Below, piece after piece: positions 26,036-33,133 of a DNA stretch of 62,670 bases (positions within the stretch are counted from its first letter, which is position 1; every line of letters begins with the position of its first letter). The DNA comes from Lachnospiraceae bacterium (GTDB lineage: Bacteria > Bacillota > Clostridia > Lachnospirales > Lachnospiraceae): the NCBI GenBank assembly GCA_009774245.1, contig VSNM01000031.1, positions 1 to 62,670 of the forward strand. The letters run 5' to 3'. A model generated the notes under the pieces. It ran no database searches. It saw only the letters and a program-made list of their open reading frames with translations, and was not told where the DNA came from. Both the position numbers and the translations under genes were made by a program.

Positions 26036-27229
26036 TTATGCATTTGCCTCATATTTTTTTACGACTGTAGAGCAGCCCATACCGCCGCCGATACACAGTG
26101 TCGCAAGTCCTGTCTTAGCGCCCTTTGCTTCCATCTCATGAAGCAGTGTAACCAGGATACGGCATCCTGATGCGCCTACCGGATGTCCTAACGCGATCGC
26201 GCCGCCGTTTGGATTCAGCTGCTTATCCACATCGATGCCCAGATCTCTTCCTACTGCAATCGACTGTGCCGCAAATGCCTCATTTGCCTCGATAATGTCA
26301 AAGTCCTCGATCTTCATGCCAGTCTTAGCCAGAACCTTCTTCGTCGCCGCGACAGGACCGATACCCATAACCTCCGGCCTCACGCCTGCAAGCGCGCCTG
26401 CAACCCACTCTGCCATCGGAGTTACGCCAAGTTCCTTCGCTTTCTCCTCTGTCATGACCACAATGGCTGCCGCACCGTCATTGATTCCCGATGCGTTTCC
26501 TGCTGTGACATACTTATCCTTGTTGATCGGGCGAAGCTTTGCAAGTCCTTCTATCGTAGAACCAGCCCTCGGTCCCTCGTCAACCTTGAACTCGACCATC
26601 TCTTTTTTCTTCTTGACCATCACAGGTACGATTTCCTTGTCAAATGCGCCGGACTTCTGAGCTGCCTCCGCCTTCTGCTGGCTCTTTAACGCAAACTCGT
26701 CAAGCTCCTCGCGTGTGATTCCCCACTCATCACAGATATTATCCGCGGTCTGGATCATGTGGTAATCATTGAACGCATCCCATAGCGCATCCTTAATCAT
26801 GGTGTCTACCAGCACACCGTTGTTCATTCTATATCCGAAACGTGCATTAGGAAGTGCGAAAGGAGCCATAGACATATTTTCCATACCGCCGGCTACGACG
26901 ATATCTGCATCGCCAGCCAGAATCATCTGGGCAGCCATGTTCACACAGTTAAGTCCTGAACCACACACAACATTCACTGTAACCGCCGGTGTCTCAATAG
27001 GAATCCCTGCCTTAACTGCTGACTGACGGGCAACATTCTGTCCCAGTCCTGCCTGAATAACGCATCCCATATATACATGATCAACCTTGTCAGCCGGAAC
27101 GCCCGCCCTGTTCAGAGCCTCCTTGATCACGATCGCCCCGAGCTCCGGAGCCGGAGTCGTGCTGAGTGAGCCGCCCATAGTGCCGATTGCTGTACGACAT
27201 GCACCTGCTAATACAATTTTCTTTGCCAT
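26036..27229 (-). CDS. thlA: Acetyl-CoA acetyltransferase (thiolase)
   Basis: A 397-residue thiolase. The nucleophilic Cys is in VVCGSGLNCVN, NEAFAAQ and GHPVGASG are present, and CIGGGMG near the C-terminus carries the second catalytic Cys. It condenses two acetyl-CoA to acetoacetyl-CoA, the first step of the pathway and the first gene of the operon. The ATG at 27229 lies seven bases after GGAGG; the upstream ATG (27244) is part of that site. Confidence 0.95.
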   Translation of the reverse strand: MAKKIVLAGACRTAIGTMGGSLSTTPAPELGAIVIKEALNRAGVPADKVDHVYMGCVIQAGLGQNVARQSAVKAGIPIETPAVTVNVVCGSGLNCVNMAAQMILAGDADIVVAGGMENMSMAPFALPNARFGYRMNNGVLVDTMIKDALWDAFNDYHMIQTADNICDEWGITREELDEFALKSQQKAEAAQKSGAFDKEIVPVMVKKKKEMVEFKVDEGPRAGSTIEGLAKLRPINKDKYVTAGNASGINDGAAAIVVMTEEKAKELGVTPMAEWVAGALAGVRPEVMGIGPVAATKKVLAKTGMKIEDFDIIEANEAFAAQSIAVGRDLGIDVDKQLNPNGGAIALGHPVGASGCRILVTLLHEMEAKGAKTGLATLCIGGGMGCSTVVKKYEANA

Positions 27230-27353
27230 TCTCTTTTCCTCCATCTCAATGATACTCCCACAATGGGTTTCTGTGTTTCCACGTGACTGCGATTTTTATA
27301 ACAATATCTGAAAAACCCTGAAAATGCGCAAAAAAATCACAACCATTGTGCTT

Positions 27354-27382
27354 ATTTTATCACATTGTTAAAAAAAAAGCAA
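27354..27382 (-). promoter_or_regulatory. Promoter of the butyryl-CoA operon with Rex-like site
   Basis: On the minus strand TTGCTT (27377-27382), a 17-bp spacer and TAAAAT (27354-27359). The -35 overlaps an 18-mer on the plus strand (27365-27382) starting TTGTTAA and ending GCAA. This is close to the Rex operator pattern TTGTTAA-N4-TTAACAA: the left half is perfect, the right half 4 of 7. The rest of the 327-bp thl-M23 gap shows nothing else clear. Confidence 0.5.
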
Positions 27383-27556
27383 TCTATTTATCTTTTGATA
27401 TTTATTGCAATATTCACGAATTTTGCCTGTTAAAATTATCCATTTTTATAGAATACACTTCTTATCCAGGAACCTATCCATGCTGTTGATTGTGCATTTC
27501 TCCCAATTTCTTCACACCTCCGCCATCAGCGCAGACATCTCCCCGTCCGCGAAGTG

Positions 27557-28564
27557 CTACTCTGCTGATTCTGGTACTACCGGGTCCTTCATATCGTATT
27601 TCCGATCCCACTCCTTCGTGAAATCATCGTGCTCAACCTCACATCTGTGACCGCTCAAAAATCCCACCAACTGGTAAAAATCAACCCAGATCTCATTGTT
27701 GCCATCCTTCTGTGACTCATCAAAAATCAGCTGCAGCCCTACATGGAGATGTACTGTCTTGATATTATTCACATTCTCCTTGTCGCTGTAACCGGTATGC
27801 CCCATATAGCCAATCACGTCTCCCGCCGTGACATAATCTCCCTCCTTGAGTCCTTCCGCGTAGGGCCTGTTCTGCCTAAGATGCGCATAATAATAATAGC
27901 GCTTCTTATCAAAGCTGCGGATACCAATCCGCCACCCGCCATAGCGGTTCCAGCCGAGCGCCTCCACATAACCCGACTCGACTGCGATGATCGGTGTGCC
28001 GACGAGTCCCATCATATCATGCCCGAGATGCTGCCTCTTGTAGCCGAAGTCCCGCCCCACGCCAAAGTCGTCATAATCCTGATAGGAAAATCCCGCCGCA
28101 ATCGGTGAGAAGGCTTTCAGACCGTATTTCTTCTGATATGTACCACTCTCATCCTCTATCTCGTACTCTCCGAGCATGCCGCCGAGCACTGCGGAATACG
28201 CTTCATAATAATAGGAAAAATACTGGTATTTCTCCCGAAGCCCCTCCTCCGTGATCTCCCCAGCCGTGATCTTTTCTGCGATCTCGTCGATATATCCTGT
28301 TGACTTGCTGTCAAACTCCCCACCCCCGCGCACCGCGGCATAGGCCAGCAGCGCGATCCAGTCAAGGTGTTTCTCCGATTCATACGACTCTATATCCATG
28401 CGGCAGGCCTTTTTCATCGCCTCCTTTGATGCGTTGAAATCCACCCACTTGATAAAATTGTCGCCCGTCTGACTGACCTCGCGGGTACTGCTCTCATACA
28501 GAAAAATCCCTGCCGCCAGCACGAACGTTGCCAGCACCAGACTTACCATTCCTTTATTTTTCAC
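27557..28564 (-). CDS. M23 family (LytM-type) metallopeptidase
   Basis: A 335-residue protein. The N-terminal hydrophobic anchor (residues 5-24) places the enzyme outside the membrane. The C-terminal M23 domain has the zinc ligands in HLGHDMMG (H-x-x-x-D) and HLHVG (H-x-H). It probably cleaves peptidoglycan cross-links; related proteins act in sporulation or wall remodelling. The start is GTG with a weak ribosome site. Upstream lie repeat copies E4 and E3 and the prophage junction. Confidence 0.82.
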   Translation of the reverse strand: MKNKGMVSLVLATFVLAAGIFLYESSTREVSQTGDNFIKWVDFNASKEAMKKACRMDIESYESEKHLDWIALLAYAAVRGGGEFDSKSTGYIDEIAEKITAGEITEEGLREKYQYFSYYYEAYSAVLGGMLGEYEIEDESGTYQKKYGLKAFSPIAAGFSYQDYDDFGVGRDFGYKRQHLGHDMMGLVGTPIIAVESGYVEALGWNRYGGWRIGIRSFDKKRYYYYAHLRQNRPYAEGLKEGDYVTAGDVIGYMGHTGYSDKENVNNIKTVHLHVGLQLIFDESQKDGNNEIWVDFYQLVGFLSGHRCEVEHDDFTKEWDRKYDMKDPVVPESAE

Positions 28565-28640
28565 ACGATCACCACATTTACGATATATTGTCTGTTCATT
28601 ATATGTATCGTAAACTGGGGATATGCAGACAATATTTTTT

Positions 28641-28737
28641 GTAGGGGAATGCCCTTCTCCACTACTCGCTGCGCCGGGCGTCCATCAGCCAACCGATTTA
28701 TTGGTTTGATGACATATTTCCTCTGGACGCCCATGTG
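28641..28737 (+). repeat. Structured repeat copy E4 (divergent stems)
   Basis: 5' hairpin starting GTAGG and closing CTAC (28641-28665), then GCGC. Outer stem GGGCGTCC (28676-28683) pairs with GGACGCCC (28725-28732). The inner hairpin is built on ATCA-CCAA/TTGG-TGAT, linker CATATTTCCTCT, then ATGTGCA. The outer and inner stem sequences differ completely from E2/E3, but pairing, linker and flanks are kept. Confidence 0.8.
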
Positions 28738-28742
28738 CAATC

Positions 28743-28829
28743 GAGTAGGGAAGAACCATCTTCTCCTACTCGCCGCGCGCCCCATGCGCCGCCTTAGCGG
28801 CATACTTCCTCTGCATGGGGCTGCGCATA
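28743..28829 (+). repeat. Structured repeat copy E3
   Basis: 5' hairpin CGAGTAGG/CCTACTCG (28743-28773), outer stem GCCCCATGC (28780-28788) with GCATGGGGC (28814-28822), inner GCCGC-CTTA-GCGGC, linker ATACTTCCTCT, then TGCGCATAA. It stands directly next to copy E4 in the same orientation, just outside the prophage junction. Confidence 0.8.
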
Positions 28830-28903
28830 AAAAGAAGACTGAAAACCTTGATTTCACAAAGCTTCCAGCCCTCTTTCGCCACATTGACAGCATTCCGAAA
28901 ACC

Positions 28904-28927
28904 TGCGGATAACAGGACTTGAACCTG
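28904..28927 (-). other. Prophage attachment site (left): tRNA 3'-end fragment
   Basis: Read on the minus strand this is the T-arm (CAGG-TTCAAGT-CCTG) and 3' acceptor strand (TATCCGC plus discriminator A) of a tRNA. There is no matching 5' part: the expected GCGGATA acceptor strand and anticodon arm are absent. The acceptor and discriminator A are compatible with tRNA-Leu, but isotype cannot be fixed. Such a fragment marks integration into a tRNA 3' end. The intact tRNA and the other att copy should lie beyond the right edge. Confidence 0.7.
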
Positions 28928-28968
28928 TTAACAAACGCGCCATAACTATTGAAATTATCACAACAATT

Positions 28969-29022
28969 TCACTTCATGACAAAATTCATGACAAATTTTA
29001 TTATATTGCGTTCTTTCCTAAT
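28969..29022 (-). pseudogene. Possible 3' tail of a lost tyrosine integrase
   Basis: A 17-codon frame ending IIKFVMNFVMK-stop, 41 bases from the att core. Tyrosine integrases of Firmicute phages often end in such repeated F-V/H-x motifs next to attL. Here the body of the gene is absent. The same bases form two direct repeats TTCATGACAAA, which could alternatively be integrase arm-binding sites. Confidence 0.35.
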
Positions 29023-29092
29023 TTATAGCCCGAAAGACGCAGTGTAAAAAAAAGAAATGTCAGAACGCCAAATTGTAGTATTCCTCTCTTTT

Positions 29093-29182
29093 TCATGTTG
29101 CGACTATCGCCGCACAGAAGAAAAAAGCAATAAAGGTAGATACGGTGGTAAAAACAAGCGAACAAGCGGCAACTAACCACAT
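29093..29182 (-). CDS. Possible small hydrophobic peptide (29 aa)
   Basis: An ATG-initiated frame encoding a single hydrophobic helix (WLVAACSLVF...FIAFFFCAAIVAT). There is no ribosome site; the frame remains open for ~16 codons upstream without a better start. It could be a membrane peptide or chance. It is the only coding candidate between the integrase-tail remnant and the DUF4145 gene; otherwise 28830-29317 holds only the att fragment. Confidence 0.2.
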   Translation of the reverse strand: MWLVAACSLVFTTVSTFIAFFFCAAIVAT

Positions 29183-29317
29183 TTTATCAAATGTTGCTTT
29201 GTGGTGTAAACTTTGTGTACACAAGAATACTAATTAATTTATAAATTCTTTTTTCTTCCAATTTTCTAAATTCTTTAGTATAATAAAAATAAATACTATT
29301 GAAAGGTTGTGATTCAA

Positions 29318-30013
29318 ATGGCTGGATTTCAATGCCCTTATTGTTATATGGCAATGCCTCTTTCTAAAGATACAACAAACATTCAATATCCAAGTTTTAA
29401 CAATACTAATGGATTGCGCAAAGTTCAATTAGTTGGAGAACCTCCGTTTTATGAATCTGATGACTCATGTCTTGAAATTACTTTCTATAAGTGCCCAAAT
29501 TGTAGACAATATGCAATCAAAGCTAAAGGTATTGGAGAAATGGTAGAAAATGTTAATACCACAATTCGTCCTCTGTCATCTGCAAAACGTTTTCCAGATT
29601 ACATACCAGCAGCAATAAGACAAGATTATGAGGAAGCTTGTGCCATTGTGTCTTTAAGTCCCAAAGCATCTGCAACACTTTCTCGCCGTTGTCTACAAGG
29701 TATAATTCGTGACTTCTGGGGAATTACTAAACCAACTCTTAATAAAGAAATAGACGAATTAAAAGATAAAATTCCTGTTGATTTATGGTCCTCCATTGAT
29801 GCGCTTCGCCAACTTGGTAATATTGGCGCACATATGGAAAAAGACACTAACATAATTGTAGACATAGATTCTAATGAGGCTAATTTTCTCATTAAGCTTA
29901 TTGAATTACTTATGAAAGAATGGTATATCAATCGCGAAGAACGTAAGAAACTATTTTCAGACATAATTTCTATCAATCAAACCAAACAATCTACACGAAA
30001 GAATTCTGAGTAG
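29318..30013 (+). CDS. DUF4145 domain-containing protein
   Basis: A 231-residue protein. An N-terminal zinc ribbon (CPYC at ~5-8, CPNC at ~63-66) is followed by the DUF4145 core (YEEACAIVSLSPKASATLSRRCLQGII ... LRQLGNIGAH). DUF4145 is found alone or fused to nucleases and restriction subunits in defence-rich loci; its biochemistry is unknown. It is AT-rich, on the opposite strand to the phage structural genes, and next to attL. This is the usual place for cargo (moron) genes, so a role in superinfection defence is plausible. ATG 29318 is preferred to GTG 29309 by spacing from GAAAGG. Confidence 0.8.
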   Translation: MAGFQCPYCYMAMPLSKDTTNIQYPSFNNTNGLRKVQLVGEPPFYESDDSCLEITFYKCPNCRQYAIKAKGIGEMVENVNTTIRPLSSAKRFPDYIPAAIRQDYEEACAIVSLSPKASATLSRRCLQGIIRDFWGITKPTLNKEIDELKDKIPVDLWSSIDALRQLGNIGAHMEKDTNIIVDIDSNEANFLIKLIELLMKEWYINREERKKLFSDIISINQTKQSTRKNSE

Positions 30014-30066
30014 GAAACTACTCTTTCTTTTTTATTCATTGATTTAGAAATAACAAAATCAACTAA

Positions 30067-30432
30067 TCTGGACGATTCAGGCAACCGAAAAAAGACAATA
30101 CCACAATGGGATGCAAATATATAATATTCCATGGCGTCTATGTAGCATACGGATCTATTTTCCCACAGCTTGCACAACTGACTGGTTTTTCAAATGCCGA
30201 CGCGCAAATCCTCAAAAACTCTATGGCTACTATTTTTGAAAACGATGCTTCTTCGTCCCGTCCAAGCGGGAGCATGGGAAGTCAATTGTTTTGGTGGGAA
30301 CACGATTGTCCCGCTGGCCGTAAAAATTCACTTTACGTCCATAGATCGTTGCATATAAAAACCGTCGATGATTTTCCTTATTATGCCTGTGATCCAGAGC
30401 ATATTCCAAGTGTTGAACTTTCCATACTATAA
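30067..30432 (+). pseudogene. 3' fragment resembling type I-C cas7 (csd2)
   Basis: About 121 codons open without a good start, reading KKDNTTMG, then HGVYVAYGSIFPQLAQLTGFS and FENDASSSRPSGSM. These are the conserved C-terminal features of Cas7/Csd2, the backbone subunit of type I-C Cascade, usually ~280-300 residues. Only the last ~40% remains. No other cas gene or CRISPR array is in the window. It is followed directly by a terminator. It may be a relic, or a short protein from the ATG at 30106. Confidence 0.65.
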
Positions 30433-30436
30433 TTAA

Positions 30437-30461
30437 AAAGGACTGTTGTTTACAGTCCTTT
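30437..30461. terminator. Bidirectional terminator
   Basis: AAAGGACTG (30437-30445) pairs with CAGTCCTTT (30453-30461), with a T-run on both strands. It closes the plus-strand cas7 fragment and can stop minus-strand transcripts leaving the small gene at 30582. Confidence 0.8.
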
Positions 30462-30495
30462 CTTTCGATCTGATCATTTCCAATATAATTTATAT

Positions 30496-30563
30496 TTGAT
30501 TTCTCATTTATAATCTGCTATAATTTTTATGAATCAGGCGGCTTTTGTATCCGCCGCCCTTTT
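30496..30563 (+). promoter_or_regulatory. Consensus promoter running straight into a terminator hairpin
   Basis: TTGATT (30496-30501), 17 bp, TATAAT (30519-30524). Only ~12 bases later the hairpin GGCGGC (30537-30542) / GCCGCC (30553-30558) with CTTTT begins. The only product would be a ~30-nt RNA, or an antisense transcript over the 30582-30737 gene after read-through. Confidence 0.45.
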
Positions 30564-30581
30564 CAGTTGTGTTGGGGTTGT

Positions 30582-30737
30582 TTATTCAGCCCCTTTTTCC
30601 TTGCCCTTTTCCTTGTCTGATTTTCTTCCCTCGACTGCTTCAATGCACTCGACAACCTTGTCATCTCCGTAGCCCTCATTCCTTAGCCAGTCAATCAGGT
30701 TTAGAATTTCTCTTGCTGTCATTGCCATCTCGTTCAT
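30582..30737 (-). CDS. Small phage protein with charged C-terminus (module 1)
   Basis: A 51-residue protein starting MNEMAMTAREILNL and ending in a Lys/Glu-rich tail (KEKGKEKGAE). Start ATG lies after AAAGGAGA. Family not recognised. It has its own promoter, whose spacer contains a palindrome overlapping the 3' end of the XRE gene upstream, so it is probably the regulated target of that repressor. A similarly placed 57-residue protein with a KKGEEEKSKE tail exists at 55880-56053. Confidence 0.7.
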   Translation of the reverse strand: MNEMAMTAREILNLIDWLRNEGYGDDKVVECIEAVEGRKSDKEKGKEKGAE

Positions 30738-30791
30738 GTACTCTCCTTTCTCCCTTTCGGGTTATTGCCCTTGTTTCCTTTGGACAATTAT

Positions 30792-30820
30792 ATTGTATCA
30801 CATATTTATGTGATCGTCAA
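30792..30820 (-). promoter_or_regulatory. Promoter/operator of the module 1 small gene
   Basis: Minus strand TTGACG (30815-30820), 17 bp, TACAAT (30792-30797). The spacer is almost entirely the palindrome ATCACAT-ATTT-ATGTGAT (30797-30814), related to the CACATAAATGTG sites upstream of the XRE gene. The last codons of the XRE gene (DHINM-stop) are read from this palindrome. Confidence 0.7.
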
Positions 30821-31070
30821 TAGTTTTTTCACATATTTTTGAGACAATTTTTTCTCTGTCCTCGTCCGTTTCTACGTACTTGATAATATCTCTTGGCTGC
30901 ATCTCTAAAATGCAGCACAAGCGATTAAGTACCTCCAGAGATATTTTTGTGTCGCGGTTTCTAAATTTCCGCATGGTATCCTGCCCAAAAATTCCACTTT
31001 TTCTTGCAGTTGTGGTGTTTACGCCAACCTTTGCCAGTTCCGAAATAATATTTATTTTATATTGCAACAT
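30798..31070 (-). CDS. XRE/Cro-type HTH regulator (module 1)
   Basis: A 90-residue single-domain DNA-binding protein beginning MLQYKINIISELAKVG. It ends its HTH with ISLEVLNRLCCILEMQPRDIIKYVE, the Cro/C1-type HTH_26 pattern. The ATG at 31070 follows AAAGGAGG by ~10 bases; the ATG at 31091 precedes that site. It has its own strong promoter. It is paralogous to the regulator at 56151-56360. It probably represses itself and the small gene behind it through CACAT-type palindromes. Confidence 0.85.
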   Translation of the reverse strand: MLQYKINIISELAKVGVNTTTARKSGIFGQDTMRKFRNRDTKISLEVLNRLCCILEMQPRDIIKYVETDEDREKIVSKICEKTIDDHINM

Positions 31071-31101
31071 TTTGCCTTTTCCTCCTTTCATTGTTATATT
31101 T

Positions 31102-31189
31102 ACTATATAACAATGTTATTATTTTGTCAACAGAATTCACACATAAATGTGACTTTTAATATTATCACATTTATGTGTGATAATATTAA
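31102..31189 (-). promoter_or_regulatory. XRE promoter and operator array (module 1)
   Basis: Minus strand TTGACA (31125-31130), 17 bp, TATAGT (31102-31107). Upstream lie CACATAAATGTG (31140-31151) and its inverse CACATTTATGTG (31166-31177). The second is within a 14-bp stem TTAATATTATCACA/TGTGATAATATTAA (31156-31189). They share the core of the operator at 30797-30814 and are likely binding sites of the XRE protein. Confidence 0.7.
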
Positions 31190-31213
31190 AACCTTAATGA
31201 AAAAATACTCAAA

Positions 31214-31381
31214 ATGCCAAAAGAAGGTAAAATCAAAGCTGAAATAGCAAAAGAAACTGGTCACAACGAAAAAACAGTAAATGCGTACTTACCCGCCGTA
31301 AGACCGTATTATAATGTGTCTCCCTCTGATAACGCGATAAGAATCAAGAAATGCCGCAATAAAAGAGTCGATAATCAATAA
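31214..31381 (+). CDS. Possible small HTH-like protein (55 aa)
   Basis: ATG frame encoding MPKEGKIKAEIAKETGHNEKT..., with a helix-turn-helix feel (IAKETGHNEKTVNAYL) and a basic C-terminus. It is divergent from the XRE gene, starts just after the operator array, and ends one base before a terminator. That is the layout of a Cro-like partner, but there is no ribosome site. Moderate support only. Confidence 0.4.
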   Translation: MPKEGKIKAEIAKETGHNEKTVNAYLPAVRPYYNVSPSDNAIRIKKCRNKRVDNQ

Positions 31382-31411
31382 AAAAATAGCGCCATATACA
31401 GCGCTATTTTT
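31382..31411. terminator. Bidirectional terminator
   Basis: AAAAATAGCGC (31382-31392) with GCGCTATTTTT (31401-31411): 11-bp stem, 8-base loop, T-run on both strands. It ends the late phage operon after the endolysin and the small plus-strand gene. Confidence 0.85.
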
Positions 31412-31483
31412 TGCAAGATGCTATAGTAATTTGCGTTTAACCAATCAAACCCGAACCGCAAAACAGACAGATTTAATTAGTTT

Positions 31484-32788
31484 TTATCTATATATCTTAT
31501 TGACTGCAGCCTGCACCTGCGCATAGTTATATCCAGCTACTTCCAGCTTTTTCTTGCGATTTGAACCGTTTCCCCATTTGCCCGCAATAACTTCCCGCGC
31601 TACCTCGTCAATGGACTTTTTCCCACATTCGGCTCCGGATGCAAAACCGCCGCCGGATGAAATACCGGCTTTGAAAAGCGTCTGACCGACCTTTGCGCCA
31701 TTATCCAGCCCACAAACCGTATGCGAATTTACCTTGACGTAGATCGCGCCACGGACGCAATAGGCCGAACTTGTCAGATATTCGGCTGCCGTGATGATCT
31801 TATAACCCAGCGCCTGCAATGCGGCTTTCATTGTTCCTGTCGTCCATCCGTTTGATCCGTAGGTTGCACCGGATCCGGATGCCACCGCCGCCACATTCTG
31901 AAGACTGCTACAATCACAATTACACTTTCCGACTTTGTGAAGATCAAAGTTGACCGCCTTCGCCAGCTTGTAAAGCGTGTTCCGGTTGTCGGATCCGTAC
32001 TGGCTGTAACCGATATTGTCATTTTTGCAGGCCGCTTCAACCGCGGCGGCGTGTTTCTCCCTGACGCCAGCATCCGGATGGATCGCCATATAGTCCCAAG
32101 GCTTGCTGTACCATTCCCGAATGCAGACTTCCTTCCCGGTTTGATCTCCCTTTACGCCGTTGACGCCGCCATTTTCTGAAATGCTGGCATGTCCTATTCT
32201 GATACCCATGATTTCTTCCCCCTTTCCGCTCCCAGACGCCGCGTATTTGTCATAATACTTCTGGCCATATCCGGCGCGCCTGTTTTTCATTGTTTCAGAT
32301 TGATCCTTTGGACGTTCAAATCCCGTCAGAACCTTGTCGGATGCTGCTTTCACGCTGACGGCCGTTTTGAGGGCGGAAAGCACGCCCTTGTAACTTGCGG
32401 CCAGTTCCTTGGTCAAAAATTCAAGCTGCATTTCCAGATCCCCGATTGATGCCCCCTTTGATTTCGCCAGATCATAAAGCCCAGCCTTCCGACCTGTAGA
32501 AGTCCATTGCGCCAGCCCGTAGCCGTATTGTTTGCCTGGAAAGGGATGCAGAAATTCCTCACGGCTAATTTTTCCAGCATCCACAGCAGATGTGTACTCC
32601 GTGTCTGTACAGTATGCCCTTCCGGCCTCTTTCAGCCGTCTCTCACACAGATTTTCAAGATTTTTGGGATTTAGTCCGCTTTCTGCATATAGATTTCCCA
32701 TAAGACCAGCTACCCCGTAATCGTTGTTTATTTTTCCGCAAAGATAATTCCAGACCTGTTCCTCTTGTGTGTTTCCTCTCAACGCCAT
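31484..32788 (-). CDS. Phage endolysin (lysozyme-like, peptidase-like, CW_7 domains)
   Basis: A 434-residue three-part enzyme. Residues 1-~165 are a phage tail-lysozyme-type domain (MGNLYAESGLNPKNLE, GYGLAQWTS). Residues ~190-360 resemble a Cys-peptidase/amidase module (CNCDCSSLQNVA, HTVCGLDNG), of a kind common in Clostridiales endolysins. The last ~50 residues are a Cpl-7-type CW_7 wall-binding repeat (IDEVAREVIAGKWGNG). The ATG at 32788 follows GGGGGA. It lies directly after the holins and breaks peptidoglycan at lysis. Confidence 0.87.
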   Translation of the reverse strand: MALRGNTQEEQVWNYLCGKINNDYGVAGLMGNLYAESGLNPKNLENLCERRLKEAGRAYCTDTEYTSAVDAGKISREEFLHPFPGKQYGYGLAQWTSTGRKAGLYDLAKSKGASIGDLEMQLEFLTKELAASYKGVLSALKTAVSVKAASDKVLTGFERPKDQSETMKNRRAGYGQKYYDKYAASGSGKGEEIMGIRIGHASISENGGVNGVKGDQTGKEVCIREWYSKPWDYMAIHPDAGVREKHAAAVEAACKNDNIGYSQYGSDNRNTLYKLAKAVNFDLHKVGKCNCDCSSLQNVAAVASGSGATYGSNGWTTGTMKAALQALGYKIITAAEYLTSSAYCVRGAIYVKVNSHTVCGLDNGAKVGQTLFKAGISSGGGFASGAECGKKSIDEVAREVIAGKWGNGSNRKKKLEVAGYNYAQVQAAVNKIYR

Positions 32789-32818
32789 ATGCAATCCCCC
32801 ATCCCCTGATATTTGCAA

Positions 32819-33133
32819 TCAGGAATTTTCGCTTATCTTCATTTGTTTCACAGCCGCCTCGATCAGCATATCAAGCTGATAATCCGATATACTGATATTT
32901 TTGGCGATCAGGATATCTCTTAACAGATCGATGACGATAGCCTTTCTTTCTGCCCCCGTCTGGGCATGATATACCTGCTGTGCCATCAGCACCGCAGTGT
33001 TTACCCACCTTGTGATCTCCTCCAGTTTATCCTGTCCGATCTTACTTTTTATTAAAGGCAACAGGTAGCATGTTACTACGAAAACTGCCAGCAGCACAAG
33101 CAGTCTCAATATTTCAAATACAATCTCATTCAT
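32819..33133 (-). CDS. LLH-type phage holin
   Basis: A 104-residue protein with one N-terminal membrane helix (residues 5-26) and a long amphipathic C-terminal half (VNTAVLMAQQVYHAQTGAERKAIVIDLL). This is the pattern of the phage LL-H holin family. It should permeabilise the membrane to release the endolysin encoded next. It overlaps the preceding gene by 8 bases. Confidence 0.8.
   Translation of the reverse strand: MNEIVFEILRLLVLLAVFVVTCYLLPLIKSKIGQDKLEEITRWVNTAVLMAQQVYHAQTGAERKAIVIDLLRDILIAKNISISDYQLDMLIEAAVKQMKISENS

Noticed and set aside
28904..28980. A complete tRNA gene at the prophage junction
   Set aside because: Only the T-arm and 3' acceptor strand can be formed; no D-arm, anticodon arm or 5' acceptor partner is present in the next 80 bases.
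30067..31480. CRISPR array accompanying the cas7 fragment
   Set aside because: No regularly spaced direct repeats of 24-40 bp were found around it or elsewhere in the window.
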